A stretch of DNA of 64,000 nucleotides from Salibacter halophilus (GTDB lineage Bacteria; Bacteroidota; Bacteroidia; Flavobacteriales_G; Salibacteraceae): positions 1-64,000 of the forward strand of contig NZ_WACR01000005.1 of NCBI RefSeq assembly GCF_008806325.1, written 5' to 3'. Shown here piece by piece: positions 50,319 through 59,900 of this stretch (position 1 is its first letter; every line of letters starts with the position of its first letter). The notes under the pieces are model-generated. The model had not been told where the DNA came from. It saw nothing but the letters and a program-made list of their open reading frames with translations, and made no database searches. A program made the position numbers and the translations under genes.

Positions 50319-51739
50319 CTTTATTCGTTTTTGCTTTTGCCGGTTGTAATGATGATGCGGCAGAAGAAGAACAAGAAGCTAAAGTCCAGGATCAGGAACA
50401 ATCTGATGTTCTCAAAGATATTCTCGAAAAGGATAAGCTCATCGCTCTTACTGATAACAGCGCTACCAGTTATTTTATTTACAGAGGTCAACCGATGGGT
50501 TATGAGTACGAGTTGCTCGATCTTTTTGCCAAATACCTCGATGTAGATTTAGAAATAAAAGTTGTCGATAACATCGATGCACTTCTCGATAGCCTTGAAA
50601 CCGGTAAAGGTCACATTGCTGCAGCTAACCTCACTGTTACTTCATCTCGCAAAAACCGTTTTTTGTTTTCAGAACCTCACCTCAGAACCAAGCAGGTTCT
50701 TGTACAAAAAATGCCTGATAATTTCCGCAGACTCACACGCAATCAGGTTGAGCGGGATCTTATTCGCGACCCGGTTGAACTGGCAAACGAAACTGTTTAT
50801 GTGAGAACCGGAACTTCTTTTTACGACAGATTAGTTAATTTAAGTGATGAAATTGGCGATACTATTCACGTTGGTGAGCTCGCTGGTGTTGTTGAAGCTG
50901 ATAGTATTCTTTCAATGGTGAGCAGCGGACAAATAAAGTATTCTATTGAAGATGAAAATGTAGCGCGTTTCTTCCAACCATTTTATCCCAATGTCGATAT
51001 TCAAACTTCTATTTCTTTTAGTCAGAACATCGCCTGGGCTTTACCGAAAAATGGAAATAATCTTTTAGATACTGTCAATAAGTGGATCACAGCTGAGCAA
51101 AGTACCAGCGACTACGCTTATATTTACAACAAGTACTTCAAGTGGAGCAAAAAGAGTAGACAGGCAGAGAGCAATTACAGCTTAAAAGGTGGAGGTATGA
51201 TATCTCCATACGACAATATGATTAAGCAATACGCCAATAAAATTGACTGGGACTGGCCTCTGCTCGCTTCTGTTGTCAAGCAGGAAAGTAATTTTGACCC
51301 AAACATTAAGTCATGGGCAGGAGCTGTTGGACTGATGCAGGTATTACCCGCAACTGCAATTCAGTACGGTGTGGATTCACATCAACTTGCTCTTCCTGAG
51401 CCGAACATTTTTGCCGGTACACAATACATGGACTGGATCGAAAATTACTGGAGTCGAGAACTCGATGATACTACTGACGTACTCAAGTTCACGCTCGCTT
51501 CATATAATGTTGGACTTGGTCACGTGAAAGATGCTCGCAGACTGGCAAAAAAATACGACAAAGATCCTGATAAATGGGACAACAACGTAGCTTCTATGCT
51601 CCTGAAGAAAAGTAATCCTGAATACTATCAGGACGAAGTTGTTTTACACGGTTACTGCCGCGGAGTTGAACCATATAATTACGTAAAATCAATCTACAGT
51701 CATTACGACCACTACTCCAATTTCATGGAGGAGAAGTGA
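50249..51739 (+). CDS. mltF: Membrane-bound lytic murein transglycosylase F (MltF-like)
   Basis: 496-aa lipoprotein (lipobox FAFAGC, Cys about 33), followed by an acidic stretch (NDDAAEEEQE) like surface-export signals. The first half (about 50-285) is a periplasmic solute-binding domain of the SBP_bac_3 type. The second half (about 310-490) is an SLT-type lysozyme-like domain with catalytic Glu in VVKQESNFDPN and the motifs GAVGLMQVLPATA and ASYNVGLGHV. This is the MltF arrangement, in which the first domain controls glycan cleavage. No other start fits the signal peptide, so the 70-nt overlap with the upstream gene stands. Confidence 0.92.
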   Translation: MESFTSNSRNFWSFLLNRKAVWIALFVFAFAGCNDDAAEEEQEAKVQDQEQSDVLKDILEKDKLIALTDNSATSYFIYRGQPMGYEYELLDLFAKYLDVDLEIKVVDNIDALLDSLETGKGHIAAANLTVTSSRKNRFLFSEPHLRTKQVLVQKMPDNFRRLTRNQVERDLIRDPVELANETVYVRTGTSFYDRLVNLSDEIGDTIHVGELAGVVEADSILSMVSSGQIKYSIEDENVARFFQPFYPNVDIQTSISFSQNIAWALPKNGNNLLDTVNKWITAEQSTSDYAYIYNKYFKWSKKSRQAESNYSLKGGGMISPYDNMIKQYANKIDWDWPLLASVVKQESNFDPNIKSWAGAVGLMQVLPATAIQYGVDSHQLALPEPNIFAGTQYMDWIENYWSRELDDTTDVLKFTLASYNVGLGHVKDARRLAKKYDKDPDKWDNNVASMLLKKSNPEYYQDEVVLHGYCRGVEPYNYVKSIYSHYDHYSNFMEEK

Positions 51740-51741
51740 TA

Positions 51742-52467
51742 TTACTCCTTCACCTTCTTCTTCATAGGAGGCTCAGGAAAGTAATAACGGAAGTCAAGGG
51801 TGAGATATGTTCCCTCAATATCGAGAGTATTCTCTGTTAATGGAGAATCGAAAAAACCGATCTTGGAGAGGTAAAAGCTATCAAATGGTTGATGAAATGA
51901 TCCGCCAACGTAGAATATTCCATGTTTTTTGTGTCTGAACTCAAAACCTAAATTCGCCATGACAGATCCCTGTATCCAACTTCTGCGAACCGTTTCGTGG
52001 ACGTAGTCTCCGCGATCAGCTTCGCTGAATACATCAGAAGGAAATAGGTCTATCACACCTCCCATTCCGGCTGTCATGTAAACACGATCATCGAGCTGAA
52101 TGAAAACAAGACCCATAACCGGAATTTCATATCCAATAAGGCGATAATCCATATTCGCTTCAAAGCTGTTGTTGAGGCTGTCGACTTTTAAGTTGAAGTT
52201 GCGCTGCACGTAGGAAATACCAGATTCAATCGAAAAACGATCACTGATCCCGTAACGGATCATTCCGCCTGCGTTGTAGCCAAACTGTTGATTATTGCTG
52301 TAAGTAACGTTGTTTTCTGTCTTTGAAACTGTTCGTGCATTTAAAAAGCTAACAGGGAGCATTGGCTTGAACTGCACTCCAAAAGTAAGCACCCGTTCCT
52401 GAGCATTAGAACTCAACGACACAAGTGTTAATAAAGCGATACTAACTGCACTCAGTATTTTCTTCAT
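51742..52467 (-). CDS. Outer-membrane beta-barrel protein (PorT/OmpW-like)
   Basis: 241-aa protein with signal peptide (MKKILSAVSIALLTLVSLSSNAQ) and alternating amphipathic beta strands ending in an aromatic residue pattern (LTLDFRYYF), as in eight-stranded porin-like barrels. The C-terminus has a basic tail (PPMKKKVKE), which is unusual for a barrel that should end in an aromatic residue. Substrate and partners are unknown. The start at 52467 begins the signal peptide. Confidence 0.8.
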   Translation of the reverse strand: MKKILSAVSIALLTLVSLSSNAQERVLTFGVQFKPMLPVSFLNARTVSKTENNVTYSNNQQFGYNAGGMIRYGISDRFSIESGISYVQRNFNLKVDSLNNSFEANMDYRLIGYEIPVMGLVFIQLDDRVYMTAGMGGVIDLFPSDVFSEADRGDYVHETVRRSWIQGSVMANLGFEFRHKKHGIFYVGGSFHQPFDSFYLSKIGFFDSPLTENTLDIEGTYLTLDFRYYFPEPPMKKKVKE

Positions 52468-52493
52468 AATGGCGTAACGCAATATTAAGAGTT

Positions 52494-52838
52494 TTATGCT
52501 TTGAAGAGTCCAACAATTAACAAAGTGAGCATGATCAAAAGAAAAACCAATAGAATTATTCGTAATCCTTTGTAAGGGATAAAACGCTTACGGTATTTCC
52601 CAATAGCCATGTTGTTAAGCGGTTTCACGTGTTTTACATCGTTGGATCTGACCGCAAACATCACCTTTCTCGAATGATCCTGTTCAGTGTCAACATCCTT
52701 CTCGTACCAGATTTCATTTTCATTCAGCAATTGTTCAAAATAATCGCCCTGCTCAACAGATTTGAAAAAGAAAACCTCAATTCCTTTTGCAGTAGGGTGA
52801 GTTCGCCAATTGGTGAGGTCAAATCGATCTAAACTCAT
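52494..52838 (-). CDS. Small tail-anchored hypothetical protein
   Basis: 114-aa protein. A soluble N-terminal domain (about 1-85) is predicted alpha/beta (WRTHPTAKGIEVFFFKSVEQGDYFEQLL), followed by a single C-terminal membrane segment (GLRIILLVFLLIMLTLLIVGLF). It overlaps the M23 peptidase gene by 4 nt, so it is translated from the same transcript. No family recognised. Confidence 0.72.
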   Translation of the reverse strand: MSLDRFDLTNWRTHPTAKGIEVFFFKSVEQGDYFEQLLNENEIWYEKDVDTEQDHSRKVMFAVRSNDVKHVKPLNNMAIGKYRKRFIPYKGLRIILLVFLLIMLTLLIVGLFKA

Positions 52839-53929
52839 ATCACCCGTATCTTTTGCCCCACGTAGAGCGTTTGATTTCTACTGATTCCGTTCATCCTGCA
52901 AATCTCACTAACCGATGTTCCGTACTGTTTTGCAATCTTATAGAGGAAATCGCCACGTTTTACTTTATGAAAGTGCGTACCGGCCGGAAAAGCAGCATAG
53001 CCAAATTGTGTCTTTTTGAGAACAAGGACATCGTTTTCCACACGTTCAGAACCGAAATCGATAAACGTGTGCGGATTGAGCGGAACTCCCTTGAATCTAA
53101 CCTCAAAGTGAAGGTGACTGCCAGTTGAGTGACCAGATGAACCTCCCAAACCAACAACATCTCCGGCTTTGACAAAGTCGCCCGGTTTCACTTTAAATCG
53201 ATGGAGATGTGCGTAAATCGTTTCCAATCCGTTGTAGTGGCGAACAACCACTACTCTACCATAACCACCGTAATATCTTGCAACTCTTACCATTCCCGGA
53301 AATGCAGCCTTCACCGGATCCCAAACCTGGAGATCGATATCCACGCCATTGTGGTTCCGACCATCGCGCCAGCCAAATTTAGAGGTGATTTTACCGGAAT
53401 AAGGATGATGATATTCCTGCAAAAGCTTGCTTCCTGTGAGCTGTAAATTGATCACGGTATCAGAAGCTATTAACTCGTTAGAATTGTAAGGGTTAGGAAC
53501 GCTGGTATTCCACTCAGGATAATAAAATGAAGCCGGATAAGCTGAAGTATCAAAACCTTCATTCTCCTCAAAGTTGTGATGAGCAACAAAATAATTGATC
53601 TGGTTGATGAGCGGGTACGGAATAGTGTCGAGTTCAAACAACGAGTCGATCACTGTGAAGACTTCATCAAAAGTCATGGTTGGAATCGACAGATAGAGAT
53701 CTAACTGTTGTATCAATTTTGATGAAGCATTTGGGAGAGCAGCTAAAGAGTCCCTGTAATGTAAGGCTTCAGACCTGTCGAGCTCCTCTACCTCTTCAAA
53801 GAGCATCTCTTCACCGTACATTACCATAGCCGACAGAGTATCGCCCTTTGCATGAGCCGAATTAGCTCCCAAAAAGCCCATAAATAAAACTACAATAATA
53901 GTGTGACGCAATAGTTCCACAATTCGCAC
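52835..53929 (-). CDS. M23 family metallopeptidase with LysM domain
   Basis: 364-aa exported peptidoglycan endopeptidase. Signal peptide (about 1-27), a helical N-terminal region, then an M23 (LytM-like) domain with the zinc ligands HNGVDID (His, Asp) and HLHFEVR (His), and a C-terminal LysM (FHKVKRGDFLYKIAKQYGTSVSEI) that binds glycan. The order M23 then LysM is less common than LysM first. It probably cuts cross-links during growth or division. With MltF and the two GH3 enzymes it makes this half of the window rich in wall-turnover genes. Confidence 0.94.
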   Translation of the reverse strand: MRIVELLRHTIIVVLFMGFLGANSAHAKGDTLSAMVMYGEEMLFEEVEELDRSEALHYRDSLAALPNASSKLIQQLDLYLSIPTMTFDEVFTVIDSLFELDTIPYPLINQINYFVAHHNFEENEGFDTSAYPASFYYPEWNTSVPNPYNSNELIASDTVINLQLTGSKLLQEYHHPYSGKITSKFGWRDGRNHNGVDIDLQVWDPVKAAFPGMVRVARYYGGYGRVVVVRHYNGLETIYAHLHRFKVKPGDFVKAGDVVGLGGSSGHSTGSHLHFEVRFKGVPLNPHTFIDFGSERVENDVLVLKKTQFGYAAFPAGTHFHKVKRGDFLYKIAKQYGTSVSEICRMNGISRNQTLYVGQKIRVI

Positions 53930-54011
53930 AAATATTTATATCAAAAGGGATTACGCTAACACGCGTACTTCAACAGGTTTAATTATTTTGCACTACCAAA
54001 ATTAAGAAACC

Positions 54012-54644
54012 ATGAAAGCTCTCAAAATTATAGGTTTTACTTTAATAGGACTACTACTAATTGTAATTGTAGTTGGTTATATGCAACCGAGCAAGGTTGA
54101 ATTGAGCGTTTCAAAAGTCGTGAACGCTCCTGTTTGCGCAGTTTTCGATCACGTAAATAATCTCGAAAAAAGAACTGAATGGTCGCCATGGGAACAACTT
54201 GATTCGGCAATGAAAATCGAATACGGACAGGTCAAAAAAGGGTTAGGTGCTAACTACAGCTGGGAAAGCCCAGATCAGGGATCAGGAGAGCTACGATACA
54301 TAGAAGTTGAAAAAAACAAACGAATTAAATCTGAAATCGATTTTGGTCAGTCCACAAAATCATACGGTACATTCTCCTTCCAGGAAGTTGCTGACGGCAC
54401 TAAAGTAACCTGGAAATTTGAAACAAATATGGGCAGCAACCCATTCCAGCGAATTTTTGGAGTGATTGTTAAAACAGCTATCAAAACTACATTTGAAGGC
54501 GGACTCAAGAATCTCGCGAAAAATGCATCAGCCGATAAAAACAATCCAAACTGTATTGAAGCCATTCCGTCCCAGACTGAACAACCTGCAGAGGATAGCG
54601 CAACGGTAAATGCATCACAGCCCGATTCAACATCTGCAAGCTAA
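54012..54644 (+). CDS. SRPBCC family protein, membrane-anchored
   Basis: 210-aa protein with one N-terminal membrane segment (IIGFTLIGLLLIVIVVGYM) and a START/Bet v1-like lipid- or ligand-binding fold: APVCAVFDHVNNLEKRTEWSPWEQ and GTFSFQEVADGTKVTWKFE, typical of the polyketide-cyclase-like SRPBCC group. The low-complexity C-terminal 30 residues (TEQPAEDSATVNASQPDSTSAS) look unstructured. Ligand unknown. It is monocistronic with a 60-nt gap to the CPBP gene. Confidence 0.88.
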   Translation: MKALKIIGFTLIGLLLIVIVVGYMQPSKVELSVSKVVNAPVCAVFDHVNNLEKRTEWSPWEQLDSAMKIEYGQVKKGLGANYSWESPDQGSGELRYIEVEKNKRIKSEIDFGQSTKSYGTFSFQEVADGTKVTWKFETNMGSNPFQRIFGVIVKTAIKTTFEGGLKNLAKNASADKNNPNCIEAIPSQTEQPAEDSATVNASQPDSTSAS

Positions 54645-54704
54645 ATTTGCGGTACTCTCTTTAAAGTAGCACATTTGTTCAGCCTCACGAAAAGGTGAAG
54701 TTGA

Positions 54705-55313
54705 ATGAATAAAAAACGCTTATATTTTCTCGGCCTCATTACCCTTATCGGGTTTCCACTTGTCGGAATTACAATTGTAGGATTTGTTGAAGACCAGCCC
54801 CGCTCTTTTCCCTGGTCATTTGAACAATCGTGGTACATGCAGCTACTCATTGGTGCCATTATCGGAGTAATTGCCGGATTTGGCGCATGGCGCATCACAC
54901 TCACAAAATTCATGAGCGATATCCTCAATCGCTACGGCAAACTCGTGAAATCCTTTAAAATGAATACCTGGGATTCACTATTCATGTCTTTGTGCGCAGG
55001 AATAGGTGAAGAAATTCTGTTCAGAGGTGTCATTCAACATTACTGGGGCATTTGGCTAACAGCCATTTTCTTTGTCGCCATTCACGGTTATCTCAACCCG
55101 CGCGACTGGCGAATATCCATTTACGGAGCTTACATGACACTCGTCATTGCCGGAATTGGTTACCTTTACGAGTACTCAGGAATTGTAGCAGCAGCAACAG
55201 CTCACGCTGCAATCGACTTTGTACTATTCACCAAAATGAACAACCACCGTTACCAAACCGAAACAATTGAGGAAAAAGAACCGATCGATGAAAACGAAAT
55301 TGATACTCTTTAG
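54705..55313 (+). CDS. CPBP family intramembrane glutamic endopeptidase
   Basis: 202-aa polytopic protein of the Abi/CAAX-processing group. The catalytic EEILFRG motif is in AGIGEEILFRGVIQH; the following histidines are in FFVAIHG and AAATAHAAIDF. Bacterial members process or protect small proteins and peptides in the membrane. It lacks neighbours of bacteriocin type. Its 3' end overlaps the following GH3 gene by 26 nt. Confidence 0.92.
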   Translation: MNKKRLYFLGLITLIGFPLVGITIVGFVEDQPRSFPWSFEQSWYMQLLIGAIIGVIAGFGAWRITLTKFMSDILNRYGKLVKSFKMNTWDSLFMSLCAGIGEEILFRGVIQHYWGIWLTAIFFVAIHGYLNPRDWRISIYGAYMTLVIAGIGYLYEYSGIVAAATAHAAIDFVLFTKMNNHRYQTETIEEKEPIDENEIDTL

Positions 55314-56433
55314 TCTGCTCGCTACATTCAGCGCCTGCAACGGACAACCAAAACAAGAAAAATTGACAACTCAACGGTCAGAGCCGAAAAAGCTGTCGTT
55401 CAACCTCAGTGACTTCTACTCCAATCGGGCAGAGTTAGATGAAAAAGTACAGCGAGTATTTGATGAGTTAAAGCCCTCAGAGCGACTCGCACAAATGATC
55501 ATCACAAGTGCCGGAGAGCTGGGCAAACCACAAGCTACAGTTGCTAACCTTGTAAAAAACAATAAAGTTGGCGGAGTGATCTTTTTGAAAGGAAACGGAT
55601 CAGATCACAAAAAATTCATCGATTCATTAAACGCAATTTCTGCTAAACAAAGTCAACTTCCACTCATCTACAGCATTGATGCTGAGCCATCGTTGATCAA
55701 CAGCCGTTTGCCAGATGTCAAACAGAAATTCCCAAAGACGATTGACATCAAATCTCCTGAAGAATCAGCCCGCGTTGCGACTGATATTTCAAATAAGATC
55801 AAAAATTTCGGATTTCACTACAACTACGCACCGGTTGTGGACCTCAGCCCGAATAACGAAGCCATTAAGTCGCGGAGCTTTGGATCTGACCGTGACAGTG
55901 TGATAGCTAAAGCAAAGGCATTCATCAAAGCAACTCAGGATGAAAATGTTGTTTCGTGTGCCAAGCATTTTCCCGGGCACGGATTTGTTGAAGGTGACAC
56001 GCATAAAAAGCTGGTTTATATCGATGGCGAATTGAAGGAAGTTGATGTTTACAAACCGTTGATAGAAGAAGGTGTCTTGAGCATCATGATCGCGCACATA
56101 GCGGTTGAAAACAACGAGAAATACGGCACTGATGGAGCTCCGGCCAGCATTTCGAAAAACATCGTGACAGATTTGCTACGCAACGAACTAGGATTTGAAG
56201 GCATTATAACGACTGATGCAATGAATATGGTTGGCGCAACGAGCTCTGGTGAAAGTGCTCCATTCCTGGCCGCTGAAGCGGGTTGCGACATGATCCTGAT
56301 GCCCCCGAATGAAACAGCGCTTTTGAAAGAAATGCAGGCTGAATACGAACAAAATAAAGCTTTCAGGAGTCAGATTGATGAAAGCATCAAACGTATTTTG
56401 AGGTTAAAAATCTGTCTTGGATTAATCGAATAG
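55288..56433 (+). CDS. GH3 family beta-N-acetylglucosaminidase (NagZ-like), second copy
   Basis: 381-aa lipoprotein (lipobox LLATFSAC). The single GH3 domain has CAKHFPGHGFVEGDTHKKL (NagZ-type Asp-His dyad, with a Thr in place of the usual Ser) and nucleophile region TTDAMNMVGA. This enzyme releases GlcNAc from muropeptides. Being lipidated, it should act outside the cytoplasm, unlike proteobacterial NagZ. The window thus has two GH3 enzymes, this stand-alone one and the fusion at 28.7-31.7 kb. The ATG at 55288 starts the signal peptide. Confidence 0.92.
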   Translation: MKTKLILFSLLATFSACNGQPKQEKLTTQRSEPKKLSFNLSDFYSNRAELDEKVQRVFDELKPSERLAQMIITSAGELGKPQATVANLVKNNKVGGVIFLKGNGSDHKKFIDSLNAISAKQSQLPLIYSIDAEPSLINSRLPDVKQKFPKTIDIKSPEESARVATDISNKIKNFGFHYNYAPVVDLSPNNEAIKSRSFGSDRDSVIAKAKAFIKATQDENVVSCAKHFPGHGFVEGDTHKKLVYIDGELKEVDVYKPLIEEGVLSIMIAHIAVENNEKYGTDGAPASISKNIVTDLLRNELGFEGIITTDAMNMVGATSSGESAPFLAAEAGCDMILMPPNETALLKEMQAEYEQNKAFRSQIDESIKRILRLKICLGLIE

Positions 56434-56435
56434 TT

Positions 56436-56885
56436 ATGAAGAGTTCAACTTTATTTATCGTTCTTTCATTAGCAGCCGGTTTGGTAATTCCGCTACAGGG
56501 AGCACTGAACGGAATTTTGGGAAAACAAATGAATCACCCGCTCCAGGCGACATTCATCTCCTTTTTGGGTGGTGTTTTTTTCCTTTTCATCTTACTCATC
56601 ATCATCAATCCTGATATTCCTACCTGGAGCATGCTCAAGGGAAATCCGTGGTACATTTACACCGGTGGATTTCTGGGAGTCATATTTGTGACAATGGCAC
56701 TTTTGTCTGTTCCCATAATCGGAGCCGGAAACTTTTTAGCTGCAGCACTTACGGGACAAATGGTAGGCGCGATTATCATCGATCATTTTGGGATCTTAAA
56801 CGTTCCTGTTCAACCAATTACATGGACAAGAGTTTTAGGGGTTCTCTTTCTGTTTTTAGGGGTTTACCTCGTGAAAAGAGGGTGA
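56436..56885 (+). CDS. DMT-type transporter (YdcZ/DUF606-like)
   Basis: 149-aa membrane protein with five hydrophobic segments. The N-terminal LVIPLQGALNGILGKQMNHPLQATFISFLGG matches the DUF606/YdcZ half-size drug/metabolite transporters, which act as dimers or with a partner. It follows the GH3 gene by 2 nt, in the same operon. Substrate unknown. Confidence 0.88.
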   Translation: MKSSTLFIVLSLAAGLVIPLQGALNGILGKQMNHPLQATFISFLGGVFFLFILLIIINPDIPTWSMLKGNPWYIYTGGFLGVIFVTMALLSVPIIGAGNFLAAALTGQMVGAIIIDHFGILNVPVQPITWTRVLGVLFLFLGVYLVKRG

Positions 56886-56936
56886 AGCCGTCATTTGTAG
56901 AATCATTTTCGTCTGTTCTAATGTGATTATCATTCT

Positions 56937-56944
56937 TATATTTG
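56937..56944 (+). promoter_or_regulatory. -7 box TATATTTG of the T9SS cluster
   Basis: A perfect TAnnTTTG, 22 nt before the ATG at 56967. A -33 TTG is lacking, but TGTTCT lies at about the right distance. Confidence 0.5.
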
Positions 56945-56966
56945 ATAACTTTCGATTTAGGAACAC

Positions 56967-59900
56967 ATGAAAAGACTCGGGGTTATATTGGTTTTTCTTG
57001 GGCTGTGCAATGCATTGAGTTTTGCTGTTAAGCCCGGCTACAAATTCATCATCAACCACGGTCAGTTTCACGAAAATGTGCTGTTCAAAGCAGAAATCCC
57101 ATCGGGAAATATATTTGCTGAGAAGAATGCACTCACCTATCACCTCTACGATGCACAGCTTTTACAGGATCTTCACCACAGTCCTGAAGCAGATTCCAAT
57201 CCGAATCAAAAAATGCAGCATCACGCATTTAAAATGCAGTTTGTTGATGCAACTCCCGCTACGGTTGAAGGAAAAGAAAAGTACAAACACTGGTTCAATT
57301 ATTATCTAGGAAACAATCCTGATAAATGGGCGAAAAAAGTTCCGGCTTTTGGTGAAGTGCAATGGCAGTCACTTTACAATGGAATTGACATGCGCCTTTA
57401 CACGAGTGAGAATCAACTCAAGTACGACTTCATCGTCAATCCCGGCTCAGACCCTGATAAAATAAAATGGCAATATTCTGGCTTAGAAGATATTACTGTC
57501 AGAAAGCGATCTATTACTTTAAGCACTTCACTGTTCGATATTTCAGAGAACAGACCATTTGCCTACCAGCTCATTAACGGTGAAAAAATCGAAGTAAAGT
57601 GTTTTTTCAAAGAACTCGAAGACGGATCAATCGGCTTTGAATTTCCCGATGGTTACAATCGGTCAGAGCCACTTATAATCGATCCAACTTTAATTTTTTC
57701 CACTTACTCGGGAAGTACAGCCAACAACTTTGGGTATTCAGCAACATTTGATGCGCGTGGATACCTCTACTCGGCCAGTACGGTATTTGACAACGGATAT
57801 CCCACAACAATGGGAGCTTTTCAAACATCCTGGGCAGGCGGTACTGGTGGTGGTCCGGTTGGTTTTCCATCCATTAACGGAACCGATATTGCCATAACCA
57901 AATGGGATACAAACGGAACTGCTCCAATCTACAGCACTTACATTGGCGGCTCCGGTGACGAGCTACCTCACAGTTTGGTCGTCAATGACAATCAGGAACT
58001 CTATCTCATGGGAACAACAGGATCTCAGGATTACCCTGTGATCGCGACAAGCTATGATACCTCATTTAACCTGGATAACAATAACATAAGTCAGGTCAAT
58101 TTGCTAGCCGGATTGGGTGTGTTTTTTGATATTGGATCTGACCTTGTCATTTCACGATTCGATTCTAGTGGGAATAATTTACTCGGTTCCACTTTCCTTG
58201 GCGGCACACACAATGACGGACTCAATGACGGTCCCACAAAATTCAACTATGCTGATGAAGTGAGAGGCGAAATCGCAATCGACAACAACCAAAATGTTGT
58301 GATCGTGACCTGTACCAGGTCAGATGATATCCCCATCGCTGGATCACCTTTTCAGGCTACAAAACCGGGATCTACAAATAACCTGGATGCGGCTATTTTC
58401 AAAATGAGTTATGATCTTACTTCACTCACTTGGTCCTCCTACCTGGGCGGTATTGCAGCTGATGGTTTGTATTCAGTCGCCTTTGATGATCAGAACCAAT
58501 TGTATGTTTCGGGTGGTACTTCATCGATTAATTTCCCCACAACGAGCGGAGTTATAGGAACAGCACATAACGGTGGAATCGATGCTTTTGTGTCACTTAT
58601 CAGCGAAGATGGTAGTAGTTTGATCCACAGCTCTTACTGGGGCTCGAATAATTATGACCAAAGCTACTTTGTTGAAACAGACGACAATGATGATGTCTAT
58701 ATATTTGGGCAAACAGCAGCTATTTCTGGCCAGTTGATATTCAATGCTCAGTACAATGTACCTGCAGGTGGTCAATTCATCACAAAATTATCTCCACAAC
58801 TCGACAGCATAATTTGGTCTACCCGCTTTGGTAGCGGTGATGGCGATCCGGATATTTCACCAACAGCATTCCTCGTTGACTTGTGTAATGCCGTTTATCT
58901 ATCTGGCTGGGGAAGTTCCATTCAGGGCGGCAGTTTGAGTACCAGCGGTTTAACCACTGCCGGAAATCCTATTCAGAGCACAACAGATGGCAACGACTTC
59001 TACCTCATGCAACTTGCCGATGATGCATCATCGCTCGATTACGCGACATTCATGGGCGGTTCTGCAGCAGAACACGTTGATGGGGGAACGAGTAGATTTG
59101 ACAAAAAAGGAAAAGTCTATCAGGCTGTTTGTGCCGGCTGCGCCACCGCATCTTCTCCTCCATCATCAGATTTTCCAACGCATCCTAATCCAGGTGCTCA
59201 CAGTACAACCAATAACGCAAATGGCTGTAATCTGGCCGTATTTAAAATAGACTTTTTACTTCCACTTGTCGTGGCTGATTTCATTGCACCCGATCAGGGT
59301 TGTGCTCCATTTACTGTTGATTTTGAAAATGTTAGCCTGCAACAAAGTGCTACTAATTTCTACTGGGACTTTGACGATGGCGACACCTCAAACCTATTTG
59401 AACCCATTCACACTTTTGATTCTGCCGGAGTCTACAACGTAATGTTGGTACTTTCAGATACCGCCTCCTGTAACCTCAATGACACGCTCTTCAAGGAAAT
59501 AACAGTAAGCAACGATACTTCTTACACTCTCCCAACAGTAACAAAATGCATTAACGAAGAAGTTAAAATAGGACCTAACTCTACTCCTATTCCCGGAATC
59601 TCTTACAACTGGTCACCTTCCCAGTTTTTGTCAGACACGACAATACCAAGAACTGCTACAACCGTTCCATTTGATTTCACTTATGAGTTAATCATCGACA
59701 ATGGAGTTTGCCCCGATACCGTTTTTCAGCCGGTAGAGGTCGATTCGGTAAAAATAGAACTCCCTAATGACACACTACTCTGTGATGATCAATTCCCGTT
59801 CAATCTCAGCGGAAATAGCTTTGGGACGGGAAATCAGTTTGTTTGGAGTTCAGATTTGACTCTGACCGATACGCTCAACACTGCATTAACAGATTCCACC